Under the pieces are notes generated by a model, which worked only from the letters and a program-made list of their open reading frames with translations, made no database searches and was not told the DNA's origin. A DNA stretch of 64,000 nucleotides from Anaerolinea sp. (GTDB taxonomy: Bacteria; Chloroflexota; Anaerolineae; Anaerolineales; Anaerolineaceae): contig JARKOV010000093.1 of assembly GCA_029975965.1 (NCBI GenBank), forward strand, positions 7,367 through 71,366. Direction: 5' to 3'. A program made the translations under genes and the position numbers. Positions 1 to 9,371 of the stretch are shown piece by piece (within the stretch, counting starts at the first letter, position 1; every line of letters begins with the position of its first letter).

Positions 1-315
1 GTTGTTGCCCAATTGTTCGACCACCTGGCCGAATATGGGCAAATCCAGCACCGCCTTCAGGCCGGCATAGACCGGGATGCCCAGGAACGCCGCACCCGGC
101 GGTTTATCGCTGTAGTAGTGGTCGCCCACCCTGGCATAATCCACGGTGTTTTCCACGTAGCGGTCGATCTGGAACGTGCCGTCCTCCACCACCGCCACCA
201 CCATGTCCAGGCGCGAGTTCTGGTTCGGGTCAGCCCAGCGTGGGAAAACGTAAACATAGCAGACCAGGAGTAGCAAACCCAGCGCGATCCGGTCGATCCG
301 CGTGGTCTTCTTCAT
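1..315 (-). CDS. Membrane glycosyltransferase-like protein, N-terminal part
   Basis: This gene runs off the left edge, so only its first 105 residues are visible. Translation from the ATG at 315 gives a basic start (MKKTTRIDR), one hydrophobic segment at about residues 10-26, and then an extracytoplasmic-looking stretch ending in YSDKPPGAAFLGIP. This N-terminal layout (TM helix, short acidic loop, YSDKPPG) is typical of GT-C / PMT-like membrane glycosyltransferases that use polyprenyl-phosphate sugars. The start lies 1 bp after the stop of the upstream glycosyltransferase gene, so the two are co-transcribed. Family assignment rests on the N-terminus only. Confidence 0.65.
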   Translation of the reverse strand, partial: MKKTTRIDRIALGLLLLVCYVYVFPRWADPNQNSRLDMVVAVVEDGTFQIDRYVENTVDYARVGDHYYSDKPPGAAFLGIPVYAGLKAVLDLPIFGQVVEQLGNN

Positions 316-316
316 C

Positions 317-1513
317 TCATGCGGTTCCATTGGAATGGTAGATGGCTTCTAACGGCCGGAAGGCGGCCCGGTAATCGTAGGTGCGCTCGATCAAGCGCCG
401 GCCGTCTGCGCCGAGTTGATCGGCCAGGTTGCGGTTTTCGAGCAGGCGAACGACCGCGTTGGCGAAGTCTTCCGGCGTATCTGCGACCAAGAGGTGTTTG
501 CCATGCTCCACAGCGATTCCTTCACACCCAATCGAGGTGGTGACCACCGGCATGCCCTGGGCAAGTGCGTTTAAGATCTTGACGCGCATCCCGCCGCCTG
601 CGCGCAGCGGCACCACCATCACCCCGGCCTGCTCCAGGTAGGGTTTCGTCTCCTCGACGTACCCGGTGACATGAACCTGGGCATCCTGCGCCCCCAACGC
701 GACCACCTCGTCCGGCGGGCGCGCACCGACCACGTCAAACTCAACCTCAGGGCGCGCTTTTCGCACCAGCGGCAGCACCTGGCGGGCAAACCACAGGATG
801 CCGTCCACGTTCGGCGGCCAGAACATCGTTCCGATGTGGAGGATGCGATCGGCGTTCGGCGCGCGGCAGATGGGCAGCAGCTCATCGGTGTCAACGGTAA
901 TAGGGATGACTTCAATCCCGGTTTCAGCTCCCGCAACGTCCAGCAACGCCTGCCGGTCTTCCTCGCTCACCGCCAGGACGGTGTCAAATTCGCGGCAGAC
1001 ACGCCCTTCATAGCCGCGCAACAGGCGCCAATCGCGCTCGAACAACCATTTCTTCGGTCCGTTGCCCATCGTCGCCGCCATGCGCTGGTACAACAACCAG
1101 AGCGCGTTATGGGTATCGACGGTTTTACTACCAGCCTGCGCCTTCTCGGCGTATTGGGCCATGTTCAGTTGGTCGGCATGCACAACATCCAGGGTGTAAC
1201 GGGTGGAGACCTCCTCAACCAGCGCAAACATTGCACTGCGCCGGTCGCGGACGATCGTCCACGGCAATCCGCTGAGCAGGCTCTGCGCCAGCGCAACCGC
1301 ATCGCGAGGGATGCTGCGCTGCATCGGCACGGTCAACACGTCCAGGCAGTACTTCTTGAGGTGCGCCACATCGCGACTCTGGTCGCCGCGCACGAAGGAC
1401 ACCAGGATGACCTCGTGCTGCTGCGACAGGAACTTGATCAGGTTCCATGTTTTAACCTTCGGTCCGCTGTCCGGCGGATAGGGTAGCACCTGGGTGAGAA
1501 GCAAGATTTTCAA
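317..1513 (-). CDS. Glycosyltransferase family 4
   Basis: The product (398 aa) is a GT-B fold retaining glycosyltransferase. The N-terminal acceptor half begins MKILLLTQVLPYPPDSGPK. The C-terminal nucleotide-sugar half has the GT4 signature GGGMRVKILNALAQGMPVV near residue 310, with the usual Glu-rich donor site replaced by a KILNALAQG variant. It probably adds one sugar to the lipid-linked repeat unit at the cytoplasmic face. The start codon is TTG, supported by a GAGGTG ribosome-binding site 8 bp upstream. It resembles the protein at 2507-3745, and the two are likely paralogs. Donor and acceptor cannot be read from the sequence. Confidence 0.88.
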   Translation of the reverse strand: MKILLLTQVLPYPPDSGPKVKTWNLIKFLSQQHEVILVSFVRGDQSRDVAHLKKYCLDVLTVPMQRSIPRDAVALAQSLLSGLPWTIVRDRRSAMFALVEEVSTRYTLDVVHADQLNMAQYAEKAQAGSKTVDTHNALWLLYQRMAATMGNGPKKWLFERDWRLLRGYEGRVCREFDTVLAVSEEDRQALLDVAGAETGIEVIPITVDTDELLPICRAPNADRILHIGTMFWPPNVDGILWFARQVLPLVRKARPEVEFDVVGARPPDEVVALGAQDAQVHVTGYVEETKPYLEQAGVMVVPLRAGGGMRVKILNALAQGMPVVTTSIGCEGIAVEHGKHLLVADTPEDFANAVVRLLENRNLADQLGADGRRLIERTYDYRAAFRPLEAIYHSNGTA

Positions 1514-1590
1514 GCCGAGAACACCTCGATCGGGATTCGAAAGGACGGGCAGCCTGCTGCCCCGGTGGGAAAATTACACCTGCAAGAGGA

Positions 1591-2514
1591 TTAAAACGCC
1601 CTGACCGAACGGAAAAGGCGCCAGTAGCTGAGCGCTTTGGTGCGCCGCGCATCGCTGCGCGAAAAGAAAAACGCCGCCATGCCGGCCATCGATCGGACCA
1701 GGCTGTTGATGCGCAGCAATCCTTTGTACAGCAGGGCTGTGAGTGCGCCGTAATGCTTGCGGAAGAACTGCACCCTGCTCTGGTACAGGCGCAACAACGT
1801 CTCCTCACGAACCTGGCTCGACGACCCGCCCCAGATGTGCGTGACCTGCACATCCGGCACGAAACGCACCTTCCAACCGGCTTTTTTGAGCCGAAAGCAC
1901 AGGTCGGTCTCCTCGGAATACATAAAAATCTGTTCGTCGAACAACCCAACCTGTTCGAGCGCCGTGCGCGGTGCCATCATACAGGCGCCCATCAACCAGT
2001 CCACCTCTCGCGCGTCGTCCATTTGCCAGTAGGTCATGCGATATTTGCCAAAGATGCGACTGTGCGGAAAGAGTCGGTCCAGCCAGAGGGTCTGCCAGAG
2101 CTCTGTCGCCAGTGTCGGGAAACCATAGCACGAAGGTTGGAACGTCCCGTCTTCGTAAATCAGCTTACAGCCAGTAATCGCCGTATCCGGGTTCCCGCGT
2201 GCCTCTTGCAGCAATCGCGGCAGCGTGCCAGGATGCAGGAACGCATCGCTGTTGAGCAGCAAAAGATACTCGCCCGTCGATTGGCGGATGGCCTGGTTAT
2301 TGGCGCGTGAAAAGCCCACGTTTTCCGGGTTAACGATCAGGTTCGCCTGTGGAAATTCGCGCCGCACAGCCGCCACGCTGTCGTCAGTCGAGGCGTTGTC
2401 CACGATCCACACGTCGTAATCGACGTCGCCGGCGTGGGCTGCGATAGCCCTCAAGCAGCGCAGCAAGTATTCTCGCGCATTCCAGTTGACGATGATGATC
2501 GAGACTTCAGGCAT
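1591..2514 (-). CDS. Glycosyltransferase family 2
   Basis: This is an inverting GT-A transferase of about 307 aa. The start was set at the ATG at 2514, which gives the family N-terminus MPEVSIIIVNWNAREYLL and overlaps the upstream stop by 8 bp. A further upstream in-frame start would add 15 residues inside the preceding gene. Visible motifs are the nucleotide-binding VDNASTDDSV, the metal-binding region LLLNSDAFLHPG, and the acceptor region EETDLCFRLKKAG. The C-terminus (HYGALTALLYKGLLRINSLV) is amphipathic and may associate with the membrane. The pattern matches rhamnosyl-type GT2 enzymes, but the sugar is unknown. Confidence 0.88.
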   Translation of the reverse strand: MPEVSIIIVNWNAREYLLRCLRAIAAHAGDVDYDVWIVDNASTDDSVAAVRREFPQANLIVNPENVGFSRANNQAIRQSTGEYLLLLNSDAFLHPGTLPRLLQEARGNPDTAITGCKLIYEDGTFQPSCYGFPTLATELWQTLWLDRLFPHSRIFGKYRMTYWQMDDAREVDWLMGACMMAPRTALEQVGLFDEQIFMYSEETDLCFRLKKAGWKVRFVPDVQVTHIWGGSSSQVREETLLRLYQSRVQFFRKHYGALTALLYKGLLRINSLVRSMAGMAAFFFSRSDARRTKALSYWRLFRSVRAF

Positions 2515-3745
2515 CCGCCCGCCCGTGGGAGACCGGAATTTCACTGTTCGGCATGGCATTGCCCATCACAGAGCAAATGAATGCCTCCAGTTGGCTGACT
2601 ATGGCACGCCAATCGTAGCGTGCTTCGACCAGAGCGCGCCCGTTCCTCTGCAATTCGGCGCGCAAATCCGGTCGCTCGAGCAGGCTCACCACCGCATCCG
2701 CAAATTCCTGCGGATCATCGGCCAGCAGAAAATCCCGCCCAGGGGTCAAATCCAGGCCCTCCGCCCCGCGTGCGGTCGACACCACCGGCGTGCCGGCCGC
2801 CAGCCCCTCCAGGATCTTCAGGCGCGTCCCCCCACCGGTGCGGATGGGGACAACATTCACGCAGACCCTGGCAAGCACCGTGCGAATATCCTCAACATAA
2901 CCGGTGAAGATAACCCGGTCGCCGAGTTTCAGGCGATCCACGGGGGCGCCGCCGGTATTTCCGGTAACGTACAGGGTGGCCTCGGGATGCCGCGCGAGCA
3001 CCAGCGGAAAGATTTGCCTCACAAAGTATTCCACCGCCTCAAAATTGACCCCGTATGAAACCGCACCGGTGTAGACCAGCGCATTGGGGTCGACCTGTGC
3101 CGCATCCGGCGGGCTAAACCGTTGTGTGTCTACCCCGTTTGGAATCACTTCAAGCCGCTTGATCCCTGCAGCGCAGGAAGCGACCGCTTCCCTTTCGAGT
3201 TCCGAGACGACCGTGTACCCGTCAAATTCCTGCGACAATCGATCGACGTATCGCGAGAGCTTGTTCCAGGTCAGGCGGAAGCGGGCTCGCTGGAGGGGGT
3301 CGGTGGTCGACTGGCACTGGCTGCTGATCTTGGTGATCTCCAACTCTTCGAGAATCTTCTTCGCACCCCGGATCTCCCGGGCATACAGCGCCATATCGAT
3401 TTCGGAGGCGATGACCAGGTCGTAGCGCTGTCGCGCCCCGGCCTCACGGACCTTTGCGACCATCTCAGGGTGGTGAGTATCCAGGTATGAACGCGGGATT
3501 GGCGAGAAAAACCCCATCATAGCCCGGATTCCTCCTGGTCGGTAAGCCTTGTAAGCCACCAGGTCAACCTCACCCAGGAACCGCTTCAATTCAGCTACCT
3601 GCGCCGAAGCGACTGGTTCCTCATAAAAGGAGATCAAGTCAACCTGGTGGCTTTCTGCCAGCCCTTTGAGCAGGTTGAAGATGCGGATACGCGCCCCGTT
3701 ATCCGGGGGGTAAGGAAACCAGCGCGACAGGAAGAGGATTTTCAT
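2507..3745 (-). CDS. Glycosyltransferase family 4
   Basis: A GT-B enzyme of 412 aa starting MKILFLSRWFPYPPDNGAR, close in layout to the neighbour at 317-1513. The C-terminal half carries GGGTRLKILEGLAAGTPVV, the donor-binding segment of GT4 proteins, followed by GAEGLDLTPGRDFLLADDP. A basic and aromatic segment around RLTWNKLSRYVDRLSQEF in the N-terminal half is typical of lipid-acceptor enzymes. Its start is 4 bp from the upstream stop, and its own end overlaps the next GT2 gene, so it is in the middle of a tightly coupled transcript. Confidence 0.88.
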   Translation of the reverse strand: MKILFLSRWFPYPPDNGARIRIFNLLKGLAESHQVDLISFYEEPVASAQVAELKRFLGEVDLVAYKAYRPGGIRAMMGFFSPIPRSYLDTHHPEMVAKVREAGARQRYDLVIASEIDMALYAREIRGAKKILEELEITKISSQCQSTTDPLQRARFRLTWNKLSRYVDRLSQEFDGYTVVSELEREAVASCAAGIKRLEVIPNGVDTQRFSPPDAAQVDPNALVYTGAVSYGVNFEAVEYFVRQIFPLVLARHPEATLYVTGNTGGAPVDRLKLGDRVIFTGYVEDIRTVLARVCVNVVPIRTGGGTRLKILEGLAAGTPVVSTARGAEGLDLTPGRDFLLADDPQEFADAVVSLLERPDLRAELQRNGRALVEARYDWRAIVSQLEAFICSVMGNAMPNSEIPVSHGRADA

Positions 3746-3749
3746 CCGC

Positions 3750-4634
3750 TTACCGCTCCCAGGCCCCTTGCTTGCCCCTGAAAAAATCGCGGATGGCGGC
3801 CCACATCACCTTGCGTTGTTCTCGCTTGCCGCGCCATTTTGGTCGCAGGCTCCAGCTCACCAGGGTGCGCAGGTTGTTGAAGACGAGCGTATTCCACCAG
3901 GCCCCCCACGTGGCGCCGGTTTTTTTCAGAAACAAGAGGCGGTTGCGCGTCATGTAATACAGCACGGAGGGCGACGCCTCGCGGGCTTCAGGGGTGATTT
4001 TGTGCCAGATTTTGGCCCCCGGATGCAGGGCAATCTCATACCCGGCGCGTTTTATCCGCACGCACCATTCCACTTCCTCGTAATAGGCAAAAAAGCTCTC
4101 GTCCAGCAGCCCGGCTTTTCTCACCGCCTCCGCTTTGACCAGCATGGCGCAACCGGTGATGAAATCGACCCTGTAAGGTGTGGACCCAAACTGCCCGCGG
4201 TCCGTCTCACCCAGGCCGATCATCTCCGTCGACCCGCGCTGCCAGTCGATCGACCCCCCCGCCGACCAGATCACCTCCGGCTGGCTGTGGTAATAGATCA
4301 GCGGGCCGACCGCGCCGAGGGTCTCGTCTGCCTCGGCCAGCTCGACCAGCCGGGCGAGAAAATCGGGCGCAACGACCGTGTCGTTGTTGAGGAGGAACAC
4401 GTAACCGGCTTTGAGCTCAAGCGCGCGGGTCATCGCGGCGTTGTTCGCGCCGACAAAGCCCAGGTTGGCACCCGCCTCGAGCAGCTCCACGTTTGGATAA
4501 CGGCTTCGTATGGCCTCCACCGATCCATCCTGCGAGCCGTTGTCCACCACCAGCGCGCGCATATTGGCGTACTCCACCTGCGCGAGCGAGTCCAGGCAGG
4601 CGAGGGTGTCTACCTTGCCGTTCCAGTTGACCAA
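3750..4634 (-). CDS. Glycosyltransferase family 2 (start uncertain)
   Basis: A GT2 enzyme of about 294 aa. Motifs include VVDNGSQDGS, the DxD-like region FLLNNDTVVAPDF and the acceptor segment YEEVEWCVRIKRAGYEI. The start at 4634 is a TTG without a good ribosome-binding site. The in-frame codons upstream encode LVYIIL, which is the first beta strand expected in this family. The real start is therefore probably a few codons further up, perhaps a CTG at 4649 or 4661 overlapping the upstream stop at 4658. It sits between two GT4 genes. Confidence 0.85.
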   Translation of the reverse strand: MVNWNGKVDTLACLDSLAQVEYANMRALVVDNGSQDGSVEAIRSRYPNVELLEAGANLGFVGANNAAMTRALELKAGYVFLLNNDTVVAPDFLARLVELAEADETLGAVGPLIYYHSQPEVIWSAGGSIDWQRGSTEMIGLGETDRGQFGSTPYRVDFITGCAMLVKAEAVRKAGLLDESFFAYYEEVEWCVRIKRAGYEIALHPGAKIWHKITPEAREASPSVLYYMTRNRLLFLKKTGATWGAWWNTLVFNNLRTLVSWSLRPKWRGKREQRKVMWAAIRDFFRGKQGAWER

Positions 4635-4657
4635 AATGATGTAGACCAGAGGAGTGT

Positions 4658-6028
4658 TCAGACCGGCATCTCTTTCGTTTTCTTCTTGGTCTCGATCAAG
4701 CGCTGGTAGAGCTTTTCCAACTCGTCGGTCTCAGCGGAAACATCCATCACTGTGCCGATCCCTTCGGAGAGTTTTTGCAGCAAATTCGGGTCGTCGACCA
4801 GCTTGCGCAGTTGATCCGCCAGGCTTTGCGGATCGCGAGGCTTGAACAAAAAGCCATCGACTCCATGGCGAACCTGCTCGGTCATCCCACCCAGGTCGGA
4901 TGTGATGACCGGCTTTCCGCGTGAAAAGGCTTCGAGAATCACGGTGGGGCGATTCTCAAACCACACCGAAGGCACCACGATCACGTCGCACTCATCCATC
5001 ACCCGACCGGCTTCCTGCGCCGGATAGGGGCCGGCAAAGAGGATGTCTGGCCTGCCTCCCGCCAGCGCGCGCAACTCTCTAGTGTAATCCGGCCAGGATT
5101 TCAAATCCCCATAGATGCGCAATTCGCATTTCCCTGGCTCCGGGTCCAGCAGACGGTAAGCCTTGACCAGCACGTCGACGCCCTTATGCACCGCCACCTG
5201 TCCCATGTAACCGATCACCAGCTTGCCATCCTCGCGGCGCGCTTTCTGGGGAAGCGGCGCGCTCGGGTCGATCTCGATCCCATTTGGGAAGAAGAACACT
5301 TCGCGCGGGTGAATTCCGTACTCGTACAGCTTGTTTTCCAGGAAGCGGGTATGCGTGACCACCACATCGGCGCTTTCCAGCAAGTAGCGGTTATAGTCGC
5401 GCCGCTTCTCGATGTAGTGAATTTCCGCTTGTTTTTGCTTAAACGGTTTGAGCAGCCCCTTCGTGCCCAAATAGGTGAAGATATTGCCCGGCGCCCCGCG
5501 GAACATCTCATCCAGCTTGAGATAACGCCGCTTATTCGAGTTGAGGCACCACACGCAGCGGGCCGGCTCGACCGGTCGCTCGCACAAGGACCCGTCCGTG
5601 CGCATCAGGGTTATCAAAGGGCACAAGAACCAGAAATCCACCAGCGTGACCACGCTGGGCACATCATAAGCAAAAGCCGCTTCCAGTATGCAGCCGGTGA
5701 TCAAATATCCCGAGAGCAGGTGGATCACATCCGGGCGGTTGTCCTTGATATGTTCCATATACCACCGGCTGATCTTCTCATTACAATAATCCAGGCTCAA
5801 GGGATAGGTCGTGTCTTTTCGATCGATGTAAAGCCGGTGAATGCTCAGGTTTCCGTCCACTTCCGTCTGGCAGAATGGCGCACCCTCGGGCGCGTCAACC
5901 GACTCGACCACCACGATCTCGACCGTGTGCCCTTTCCTGAGATAGGCTTCGGCGAAACGCTTGGTCATTTTCTCCGTACCGCCAATATACCTGGGCGGAA
6001 AATGGGCAAATGCGATGGTGATTTTCAC
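4658..6028 (-). CDS. Glycosyltransferase family 4
   Basis: A 456-aa GT-B transferase. The GTG at 6028 was chosen as start because it gives the family N-terminus VKITIAFAHFPPRYIGGTEK and forms a GTGA overlap with the upstream flippase stop. A longer frame would run back into the flippase gene. The acceptor half contains a Cys-rich insertion (residues about 135-165, with CERPVEPARCVWCLN) that could bind zinc. The donor half has SVWFENRPTVILEAFSRGKP, the usual E-x7-E region of GT4. The product is cytoplasmic or membrane-peripheral. Confidence 0.88.
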   Translation of the reverse strand: MKITIAFAHFPPRYIGGTEKMTKRFAEAYLRKGHTVEIVVVESVDAPEGAPFCQTEVDGNLSIHRLYIDRKDTTYPLSLDYCNEKISRWYMEHIKDNRPDVIHLLSGYLITGCILEAAFAYDVPSVVTLVDFWFLCPLITLMRTDGSLCERPVEPARCVWCLNSNKRRYLKLDEMFRGAPGNIFTYLGTKGLLKPFKQKQAEIHYIEKRRDYNRYLLESADVVVTHTRFLENKLYEYGIHPREVFFFPNGIEIDPSAPLPQKARREDGKLVIGYMGQVAVHKGVDVLVKAYRLLDPEPGKCELRIYGDLKSWPDYTRELRALAGGRPDILFAGPYPAQEAGRVMDECDVIVVPSVWFENRPTVILEAFSRGKPVITSDLGGMTEQVRHGVDGFLFKPRDPQSLADQLRKLVDDPNLLQKLSEGIGTVMDVSAETDELEKLYQRLIETKKKTKEMPV

Positions 6029-7491
6029 GATGATGCCGCCTTTTGCGAGTTCATCCGCAGGCTGCGCATGAACCGCCATTCGTCTCGACCGATCACCCTG
6101 AACAGGATTAAAAGCACGAAATAGAGCCCTACACAGATGGCGATATTCAACAGAAGATGGACTCTCGGCTCAAGTGCAATTGCCGTTCCCCCGATGATCA
6201 ACGACGCGATCAGCGGCAGGATGAGGCAACTGACCCAGTTCATCACCTTCAGAACTGGACGCAATATCCAGACGTATTGGGTTAATAACACCGCCTCGGT
6301 GGCGACCGTCATGATCGCCGCCGCCATCAAGCCATAACGAGGCACCAGTATCAGGTTAATCACGATATTAAAGCCTGTGCTGACCAAAACGGCGCGCGCC
6401 GCCTGCTTTTCATGCCCTGAAATCAAGACCATGTACCCAAAGAACTCCGAGGCAAACATCAGAGGAACCACCCAGATGACAATCTTCAACGCGGGGGTGG
6501 CCGGGGTGAAATCGGCAGTGAAAATAAAAGGCACGATTTGCGCCGCCAGCGCCCACACGCCCACCGCAATCGGAAGAGAGGCCACCATCAGGTAACGCAT
6601 CGCCCGCTCGTAGCTCGTGGCCAGTTTGTGCGGCTCGTTGACCGACTGGCGCGACAGCGAGGGATAGAGGGCGGTGTTCAGCACGTTCGAGACCAGCACC
6701 GCAGAAAAAACCAGGTTGTAGGCGGCGTTGTAAAAACCCGTTTCGGCGTCGCCGCGATAAATGTTGAGCAGCAGCGTGTCGAACTTGTACGAAAGACCAA
6801 GCGCGAAACCGATGATGCCAAACGGCAGGCTCGCCCGCAGCAGCTTCGACCAGATTTCCGGCGTCGGCTTGCCGGGCACCACCCCCAGCGCCCGCACCCC
6901 TCGCCAGCAGACCACCGCCATCACCCCGACGCCGATCAACGTCGCGATGATCAGGCCGTAGTATCCCAGGCCGAAATAGAGGGCTAACCCTCCCAACACA
7001 ACAAAGGCGAGCTGGCTGAGCACTTTGCTTCCGGATGAGATATCCAGCCGCTCGAAACCCGCCAGCACCGCGTCGCTGGCGCCCTGAACGCTGTAGATCA
7101 ACAATCCCAGAGAATTGAGCGCGATCGCACCGACCATCAACCACGGTCGCCCGGTCAACCAGGCCCCGCCGACCATCAACAGGATGGTCAGGAATGAGAG
7201 CAACAGGCGCAGGCGCAGGATGTTGCCGTACAAGGCCTGGGCGCGAGCGTGACCGTCGGGCTGATCGCGCATCCGCGCGATCTCGCGCACCGCATACGGG
7301 CTGAGCCCGAGGTCGGAGATAAAGGAAAAAGTGACCCCAAAAGCGAGAACCGCCGAATACTGCCCAAAGGCATCCGCGCCCAGGTTGCGCACGATGAGTA
7401 TAGAAAAAGCGAAGGAGAGAATCTTGATGACGACCTGCGCCACCATCCCAATCGCTGAGTTGCGAAAAATCGTTTCGGATAATCGTCTCAT
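6025..7491 (-). CDS. Wzx-type polysaccharide flippase
   Basis: A 488-aa polytopic protein with about 12-14 hydrophobic segments, starting MRRLSETIFRNSAIGMVAQV. It fits the MOP superfamily flippases (Wzx/RfbX, MviN-like): an amphipathic N-terminal helix followed by NLGADAFGQYSAVLAFG, which resembles the conserved start of this family. The expected job is moving undecaprenyl-diphosphate-linked repeat units to the outer face of the membrane for the polymerase at 25392-26894. It is translationally coupled (GTGA) to the following GT4 gene. Confidence 0.9.
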   Translation of the reverse strand: MRRLSETIFRNSAIGMVAQVVIKILSFAFSILIVRNLGADAFGQYSAVLAFGVTFSFISDLGLSPYAVREIARMRDQPDGHARAQALYGNILRLRLLLSFLTILLMVGGAWLTGRPWLMVGAIALNSLGLLIYSVQGASDAVLAGFERLDISSGSKVLSQLAFVVLGGLALYFGLGYYGLIIATLIGVGVMAVVCWRGVRALGVVPGKPTPEIWSKLLRASLPFGIIGFALGLSYKFDTLLLNIYRGDAETGFYNAAYNLVFSAVLVSNVLNTALYPSLSRQSVNEPHKLATSYERAMRYLMVASLPIAVGVWALAAQIVPFIFTADFTPATPALKIVIWVVPLMFASEFFGYMVLISGHEKQAARAVLVSTGFNIVINLILVPRYGLMAAAIMTVATEAVLLTQYVWILRPVLKVMNWVSCLILPLIASLIIGGTAIALEPRVHLLLNIAICVGLYFVLLILFRVIGRDEWRFMRSLRMNSQKAASS

Positions 7492-7587
7492 GAAGTGGTC
7501 TGTGCTACTCGTAATCTGGCTTTGTCAAGGCTCTCCCGACCAACCGCCGGGGGATTATAAAGGATCCGGCCAACAATTTCCTCATCC

Positions 7588-9336
7588 TCAAGGGTTCGCG
7601 GATGTCAAGGCGATAATCGCGCCGTCGACGCTCTTCCAATAGATCGTTCCGTTCGCGATCACCGCGCTGCGCACCGGGGTCGACCAATACTGGTCATAAA
7701 TCCGGTCGCCGGCGTAATAGATGTAAAAACCGGGGTCCACGGGAAAGCTTTCCCCGGGGGAGGTCATCGTTTGGGGGCAGTAATTGCCGGAGCGGTTGCC
7801 ACATTGCCCCGCGCCCAGGGTGTTCAACACCGGGGTCAATTCTTGCGACTGGATCGGGTTGGCGTAGGCATCTCCCAGAGCGGGCGAGCGGTCGAGGATC
7901 TTTAACCCGCCCAAAAGCTGCCAGTGTGAATGAAAGAGCATATCGCCTGCCATGGAGAGCGGGCTTTGCTCATCGGTCGGCAGACGGAAACTGCCCTGAT
8001 CCTTGTAATCTCTCACGAAGCGGATATCGCCGGTTGTCAGGTCCATCTCGCCGAAAGTGGTATCGGATCGCCCGTCGCAAAAACCTGAGGGGCAGGCCTG
8101 CCGGTTGCGCCAGAGCAGGTAAGCCACCTCTTCGCCATCCGCCACCTTTTTTACCACCACCTGGGGAGGCGTCGATTCAAAATCACCGCCGTTGCCGATC
8201 GCGCCGACCATCACAGGCGCCGGGTAGCGCAACGCGCCATCTGCCAGGTCCAGCACAAACAGCGACTGGTAAGCCGGGTTCTGGGTCAGGAATTCGCGGA
8301 TTTCATCCAGCGAAGCCGGCGCGCCGCCATCCGGCTGCCACATCTTCTCCCAATCCAGGTAAGACCGCACGATCACCACGTCATTCTCGTCCGAAACCAC
8401 CGGATAGGTGTCGGCAAAGAACGTGTCGCCGCGCCGCGTGTCTGGGTCGGCGTTGACCGTCACCCGCCAGCGCGGGCTGCCGTTCTGCGCCCTGACCGCG
8501 TGCACCGAGCGGTCCTCCGCCAGGAGGATGATCGTCCCGCCGGAGATTTGCGAATATGCCGCCGAGCCGACCAGCGCCGCACCGGCATCGTAGGACCAGA
8601 TTTGCTCCAGCGTGGCCTTGTCCAGCGCGTAGAGGATCCCGTCCCGCGAGCCGACGTACACGACCTGCCCGGCAAGCAGGGGCGCCATCTCGATCGCCCC
8701 GCGCAAATCCACCACCCGCTTCGACTCTCCGGTGCGCGCATCCAGCATGGTAAATTTGCCGTTCTGCGCCCCAAAGTACACGCTCTGGGTGCTGGCATCA
8801 TAAGCGCCGGTGTTGATCACCGCTCCGCCCAGGTCGGCAGAGGTCCAGGTCAATTGCCCGCTTTCCTCCGAGATTGCCCGCACCCTGCCGTCGCGATGCC
8901 CCACATAAAGGTTGCCGCCGCCGGTGACCGGTTGCACCCCTTTGGGCAGACCAAGGTGGTCGGGTGCAGGGACGCCGTCCACCGGGCCGTTCCAGATCCA
9001 CTTGACCCTCCACGGCAGGCTGACCTCCTGGGGGTAGAAGGACGTTCGTTGAGCAGAGTAGCCCAATTGGGTCCAATCCGTCCCCCCGCTCTCGACCGGG
9101 CGGTCCTCGTCGTCGATGGGAAGCGGCGCGGTGGGGCTGGCGGTCGCGCTTTCTGGCCTGGAGGTCGGGGTTGCGGGGGCCGGGCTTCCGGTCGCCTCAC
9201 GGACCGCCGTCGGGGTGGACTGGGCGATCACCGCCGGTGGGGTCGTGGTTTCTTGCGTCGCCGTCTGCCTCCCACAGCTCACCGGCGCAATCGCGAGCAA
9301 AAAGACGGCCAGGTGGCTCAACCTGAGCTTAAACAT
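7588..9336 (-). CDS. PQQ-like beta-propeller lipoprotein
   Basis: The protein (582 aa) has a lipoprotein signal peptide with lipobox APVSC (Cys21). A low-complexity Thr/Pro/Ser linker follows to about residue 85, and then a beta-propeller built from PQQ-type repeats. Clear repeat units are VYVGSRDGILYALDKATLE and VYFGAQNGKFTMLDARTGE. No PQQ-binding or quinoprotein catalytic residues could be identified, so a scaffold role (as for BamB-like propellers) or sugar binding at the surface is more likely than a dehydrogenase. It sits among glycan-assembly genes and may be part of the export or attachment machinery. Confidence 0.8.
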   Translation of the reverse strand: MFKLRLSHLAVFLLAIAPVSCGRQTATQETTTPPAVIAQSTPTAVREATGSPAPATPTSRPESATASPTAPLPIDDEDRPVESGGTDWTQLGYSAQRTSFYPQEVSLPWRVKWIWNGPVDGVPAPDHLGLPKGVQPVTGGGNLYVGHRDGRVRAISEESGQLTWTSADLGGAVINTGAYDASTQSVYFGAQNGKFTMLDARTGESKRVVDLRGAIEMAPLLAGQVVYVGSRDGILYALDKATLEQIWSYDAGAALVGSAAYSQISGGTIILLAEDRSVHAVRAQNGSPRWRVTVNADPDTRRGDTFFADTYPVVSDENDVVIVRSYLDWEKMWQPDGGAPASLDEIREFLTQNPAYQSLFVLDLADGALRYPAPVMVGAIGNGGDFESTPPQVVVKKVADGEEVAYLLWRNRQACPSGFCDGRSDTTFGEMDLTTGDIRFVRDYKDQGSFRLPTDEQSPLSMAGDMLFHSHWQLLGGLKILDRSPALGDAYANPIQSQELTPVLNTLGAGQCGNRSGNYCPQTMTSPGESFPVDPGFYIYYAGDRIYDQYWSTPVRSAVIANGTIYWKSVDGAIIALTSANP

Positions 9337-9371
9337 GTCGCCACCTCACCTTCGGATCCAGCCGGAAGGTG